From IMG/VR virus record IMGVR_UViG_3300006854_000042, positions 1 to 31,166 of that record: a DNA stretch of 31,166 nt. One strand, written 5' to 3'. Shown here piece by piece: positions 29,202 to 31,166 of this stretch. Position numbers and translations under genes: made by a program. The notes below the pieces were generated by a model. That model ran no database searches. It worked only from the letters and a program-made list of their open reading frames with translations, and was not told the DNA's origin. Each line of letters starts with the position of its first letter. Positions within the stretch are counted from its first letter, which is position 1. The stretch comes from a virus.

Positions 29202-29443
29202 GGCGCACCTCCAGTCGGCTGCGCTTCCTCTTCGACCACCGAAAACTGCTCGATGAAATCTGTCGATGCGCGAACGAATCCAGCCTTCACACCATCGAGG
29301 TAATCGCCGCCCGATCCGTCCTCTTCGTCGCTCACTACCGTCACGCGAAACCGTAGGCCGTCGGCGCAATGGGGACGTCCCAGCCATGAAGGGGTCGGCA
29401 ACACGAGCCACCGCCGTATCTGGCCAATCTGAAGCTTGCTCAC
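29198..29443 (-). CDS. Small hypothetical protein (81 aa)
   Basis: GTG start (GTGA overlap). Begins MSKLQIGQIRRWLVLPTPSW and contains LRFRVTVVSDEEDGSGGDYL, then an acidic C-terminus (FIEQFSVVEEEAQP). Likely a small beta domain of soluble type. No known family; position in the accessory operon only. Confidence 0.6.
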   Translation of the reverse strand: MSKLQIGQIRRWLVLPTPSWLGRPHCADGLRFRVTVVSDEEDGSGGDYLDGVKAGFVRASTDFIEQFSVVEEEAQPTGGAP

Positions 29444-29802
29444 CTCGCACCTCCAGTTGGCGGCGTCCCGTCGGTGGGTGGAGAGCGAAGGGCGCGGACG
29501 GCTTCGAGCGCGTCGTTGATCGCGTTTCGGTACCCGATGGCAGCGGCACCGCTCCCCCCGGGATCATGCGTACCATCGTCGATGGCCCGCTCCACATCTT
29601 CGAGCGCCGTCTCTCGCTCACGGGCCAGGGCGGCGGCGTGCTCGCGTTGGTTCCAGCGAAGCGCCTTGGCCTCGCTGAACGACGGTACGAACGGGCGCTT
29701 GGCGTCGGGCCCCTTGGCCCCGCAGTCGTTGCAATAAATCGCCGCACCGTGAGCCAGCATGAGGTTCGCTGACCCGCAGAACGGACACGGCAGCAGCTTC
29801 AT
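29440..29802 (-). CDS. Lar-like restriction alleviation protein (120 aa)
   Basis: Residues 1-54 match the Lar zinc-ribbon domain: MKLLPCPFCGSANLMLAHG, YCNDCGAKGP, then a helix ending in ALRWNQRE (C6, C9, C24, C27 bind zinc; a W-N-x-R follows). Lar of the Rac prophage modulates type I restriction so that incoming DNA is modified rather than cut. The remaining 65 residues are a charged helical extension (AALARERETALEDVERAIDD) and a Thr/Pro/Gly tail, longer than the family core. The ATG overlaps the previous stop region, and its stop overlaps the next GTG (GTGA). Many phages carry Lar-domain proteins; function is by family. Confidence 0.75.
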   Translation of the reverse strand: MKLLPCPFCGSANLMLAHGAAIYCNDCGAKGPDAKRPFVPSFSEAKALRWNQREHAAALARERETALEDVERAIDDGTHDPGGSGAAAIGYRNAINDALEAVRALRSPPTDGTPPTGGAR

Positions 29803-30741
29803 CTACCCGCCCTCCCCGCCGGGCGTCGGCTCTGAGGGTTGGGAGGCGGGCTTGCCGGTGCCGTTGCAGTCGTCGCAGGTGACCCATCGGAATGGCCAAG
29901 CGTAGCTTCCACCTCTGCCGCGACACCCGGGGCACTGCCGCCCCTCCCCGGTCCCGCTCCCCGCCGTGGGGGCGCTCGGGGGCTTGGCTTCGAAGTAGAG
30001 GCTCCTGGGGCAGCGCTCGCGCGTTCCGGCGTCCACCTCATCGCAGGCACAGGCCGGCGGCTCGTCGGGCCCACTCACCGGGGGAGGCATGGCGGCGATG
30101 GCGGCTCGGGCCATCGTGTCCCAGGCATCGCCCCTGCTTTCGCCGCGAATCAGAACGCGCGTCACCCGCTCGACCAGTGCCTCGCTCACCACGGGAGCGG
30201 GCGGGGCGGCTGCGTGGCCACCTGGGCACAGGTATCCGCACCACAGCCCTGCGGTGCAGTCGCGACAAGGCAGGAAGCATCCGCCACACTTCGGGCAGGG
30301 TCTGCCGGGCGCTGCCCCCTCGCGCGCTCCCGGCTCCGCGGTGCTCGGCGGGGCTGCCCATACTGCGGTCATCGTCCCGCCAGCGTAGGCAGTGACGGGG
30401 CGAGACGGTGACGCATTGGGCGGATTGGCGAACGTTCGATGCCCGCACCATGCCCGGTCACACGAGAACGCGAGGCGCCCGTCGATGGTGACTGCCCGCC
30501 CTTCGATGCCGAGGCACTTCTCGCACCGCGGCGGATTCGTGGGCGCGGTGCTCGGCGGGGAGGGGGCGCGGGCGGCATCGAGTGCCTTCAGGGCGTTGCT
30601 CGTCATCGCGACAGTCGGGTACCAGTCGCGCGCCGGGAACGTGGACCAGTGAATCACGGTCTCGACGTCGCCACGGTGGAGGCGCAACTCCTCCTTACCG
30701 TTGCCCCACTGTTCCAGCAACACCCCATCCTCGCGCTTCAT
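29803..30741 (-). CDS. Multi-zinc-motif protein (312 aa)
   Basis: The ATG at 30741 overlaps the upstream stop as ATGA. The N-terminus holds LLEQWGNGKEELRLHRGDVE. Zinc-like clusters follow: CEKCLG and CDRAWCGH near residues 75-103, CPKCGGCFLPCRDC near 140-155, CACDEV near 240, and CPGCRGRGG with CDDCNGTGK near 275-303, the last pair being DnaJ-type CxxCxGxG motifs. The stretches between them are Pro/Ala/Ser-rich and low in complexity, unlike the compact genes beside it. A second ATG inside (about 30372) could start a shorter product. Function unknown; nucleic-acid or chaperone-type binding is possible. Confidence 0.6.
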   Translation of the reverse strand: MKREDGVLLEQWGNGKEELRLHRGDVETVIHWSTFPARDWYPTVAMTSNALKALDAARAPSPPSTAPTNPPRCEKCLGIEGRAVTIDGRLAFSCDRAWCGHRTFANPPNASPSRPVTAYAGGTMTAVWAAPPSTAEPGAREGAAPGRPCPKCGGCFLPCRDCTAGLWCGYLCPGGHAAAPPAPVVSEALVERVTRVLIRGESRGDAWDTMARAAIAAMPPPVSGPDEPPACACDEVDAGTRERCPRSLYFEAKPPSAPTAGSGTGEGRQCPGCRGRGGSYAWPFRWVTCDDCNGTGKPASQPSEPTPGGEGG

Positions 30742-31085
30742 GTCCCCTCCTTCGTGTCGGGCGCAGGCACGCCTGCTTCTGCATGGGCACACGCCGGACA
30801 GAGGTGATTGCAAGCAGGGCAGAGCGTGCGCGGGAACGGACAGACGCACGGCAGGGCCTTCGTGTCGGGCGCCGGGGCCGGGACGGGATGGCGGTCTCCA
30901 TCGATGATGAACACGCGGGCTGTCGATAGCCTCACGTCGTCCCGCAGCTTGCTCAGCTCGGCGGTGAGCTGCTTCTCGACCTCTCGGCGAATGACACCGA
31001 CGGCCGCCCGCCAGCCCTCGGGCATCGATGGCGCGTCCCCGTAGGCCTTCCACGCGGCTTCAATCAGCTTCTGGTCAGCGTCCAT
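30738..31085 (-). CDS. Small protein with cysteine-rich C-terminus (115 aa)
   Basis: A strong AAGGAGGGG site lies about six bases before the ATG at 31085. Residues 1-55 are helical (DADQKLIEAAWKAYGDAP, then REVEKQLTAELSKLRDDV). The C-terminus has CVCPFPRTLCPACNHLCPAC, a zinc-knuckle-like set, in Pro-rich linkers that repeat APDTK (two copies). It overlaps its upstream neighbour by 11 bp. Function unknown. Confidence 0.65.
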   Translation of the reverse strand: MDADQKLIEAAWKAYGDAPSMPEGWRAAVGVIRREVEKQLTAELSKLRDDVRLSTARVFIIDGDRHPVPAPAPDTKALPCVCPFPRTLCPACNHLCPACAHAEAGVPAPDTKEGT

Positions 31086-31166
31086 CGGTCCCCTCCTTGA
31101 GTCGCGTCTCGTACTCCGCCAGCTTCGCCCGCGCCTCGCGCAGCTCCGCCGCCAGCGCGTCGGCCT
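31075..31166 (-). CDS. Coiled-coil protein, C-terminal part only
   Basis: Only about 29 residues are in the window; the gene begins beyond the right edge. The visible part (DALAAELREARAKLAEYETR) has Leu/Ala heptads typical of a coiled coil and ends at TGA inside the next gene. Nothing more can be said. Confidence 0.55.
   Translation of the reverse strand, partial: ADALAAELREARAKLAEYETRLKEGTDGR

Overview
The window looks like a segment of a GC-rich, tailed, double-stranded DNA bacteriophage genome, either an environmental phage or a prophage. Almost every gene is packed head to tail with 1-4 base stop/start overlaps (ATGA, GTGA, TGATG), GTG starts are common, and a virion-assembly gene set is present. 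A large portal (762 aa), adaptor-like and P22-gp10-like tail proteins, coiled-coil ejection-type proteins, beta-helix tailspikes, and the absence of a tail tube or tape measure suggest a short-tailed (podovirus-like) virion. A putative lipoprotein suggests a bacterial host. I do not recognise an integrase, polymerase, helicase or lysis enzyme here, so replication and lysis genes probably lie outside the window.

Layout. (1) About 1-23913, minus strand, is the late structural block, read from right to left. It starts with small head-proximal genes (23.9-22.2 kb), then terminase large subunit, portal, a GroES-like co-chaperonin, scaffold-like protein, decoration-like protein and major capsid protein (22.2-14.3 kb). 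Next come three related beta-helix proteins, a 559-aa zinc-finger virion protein, adaptor, tailspike and gp10-like tail protein (14.3-5.8 kb), then ejection-type proteins and more spike or fibre genes running off the left edge. One plus-strand gene, a putative lipoprotein (7303-7680), interrupts this block and looks like a moron. (2) 23914-23996 is a divergent control region with a tandem 12-bp repeat. (3) 23997-25587, plus strand, is an operon of six small overlapping genes, several with zinc-ribbon cysteines. (4) 25588-26483 is about 0.9 kb without a convincing gene. It is full of repeated motifs and palindromes and is a candidate regulatory or origin region. It is followed by an excisionase-type HTH gene on the plus strand. 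(5) 26672-31166, minus strand, is an accessory or early operon of very small genes, including a DUF3307 membrane protein, a 25-aa membrane microprotein, a Lar-type restriction-alleviation protein and a protein with DnaJ-like zinc motifs.

How it fits together. Terminase, portal, scaffold, capsid and the phage GroES should act together in capsid folding, assembly and packaging. The gp10-like protein, adaptor, ejection proteins and spikes complete the tail. The motifs TTGACCGGTATT and GTGGTATTGACC recur at the divergent promoter region, in the non-coding 25.6-26.3 kb region, beside the lipoprotein gene and next to the scaffold gene. This suggests one regulator or promoter class coordinating the early, accessory and late units. 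The most interesting points are this motif network, the phage-encoded GroES beside the capsid genes, the stand-alone lipoprotein, the triplicated beta-helix genes, four perfect-length 11-residue repeats inside the portal, and microgenes missed by normal length cut-offs.
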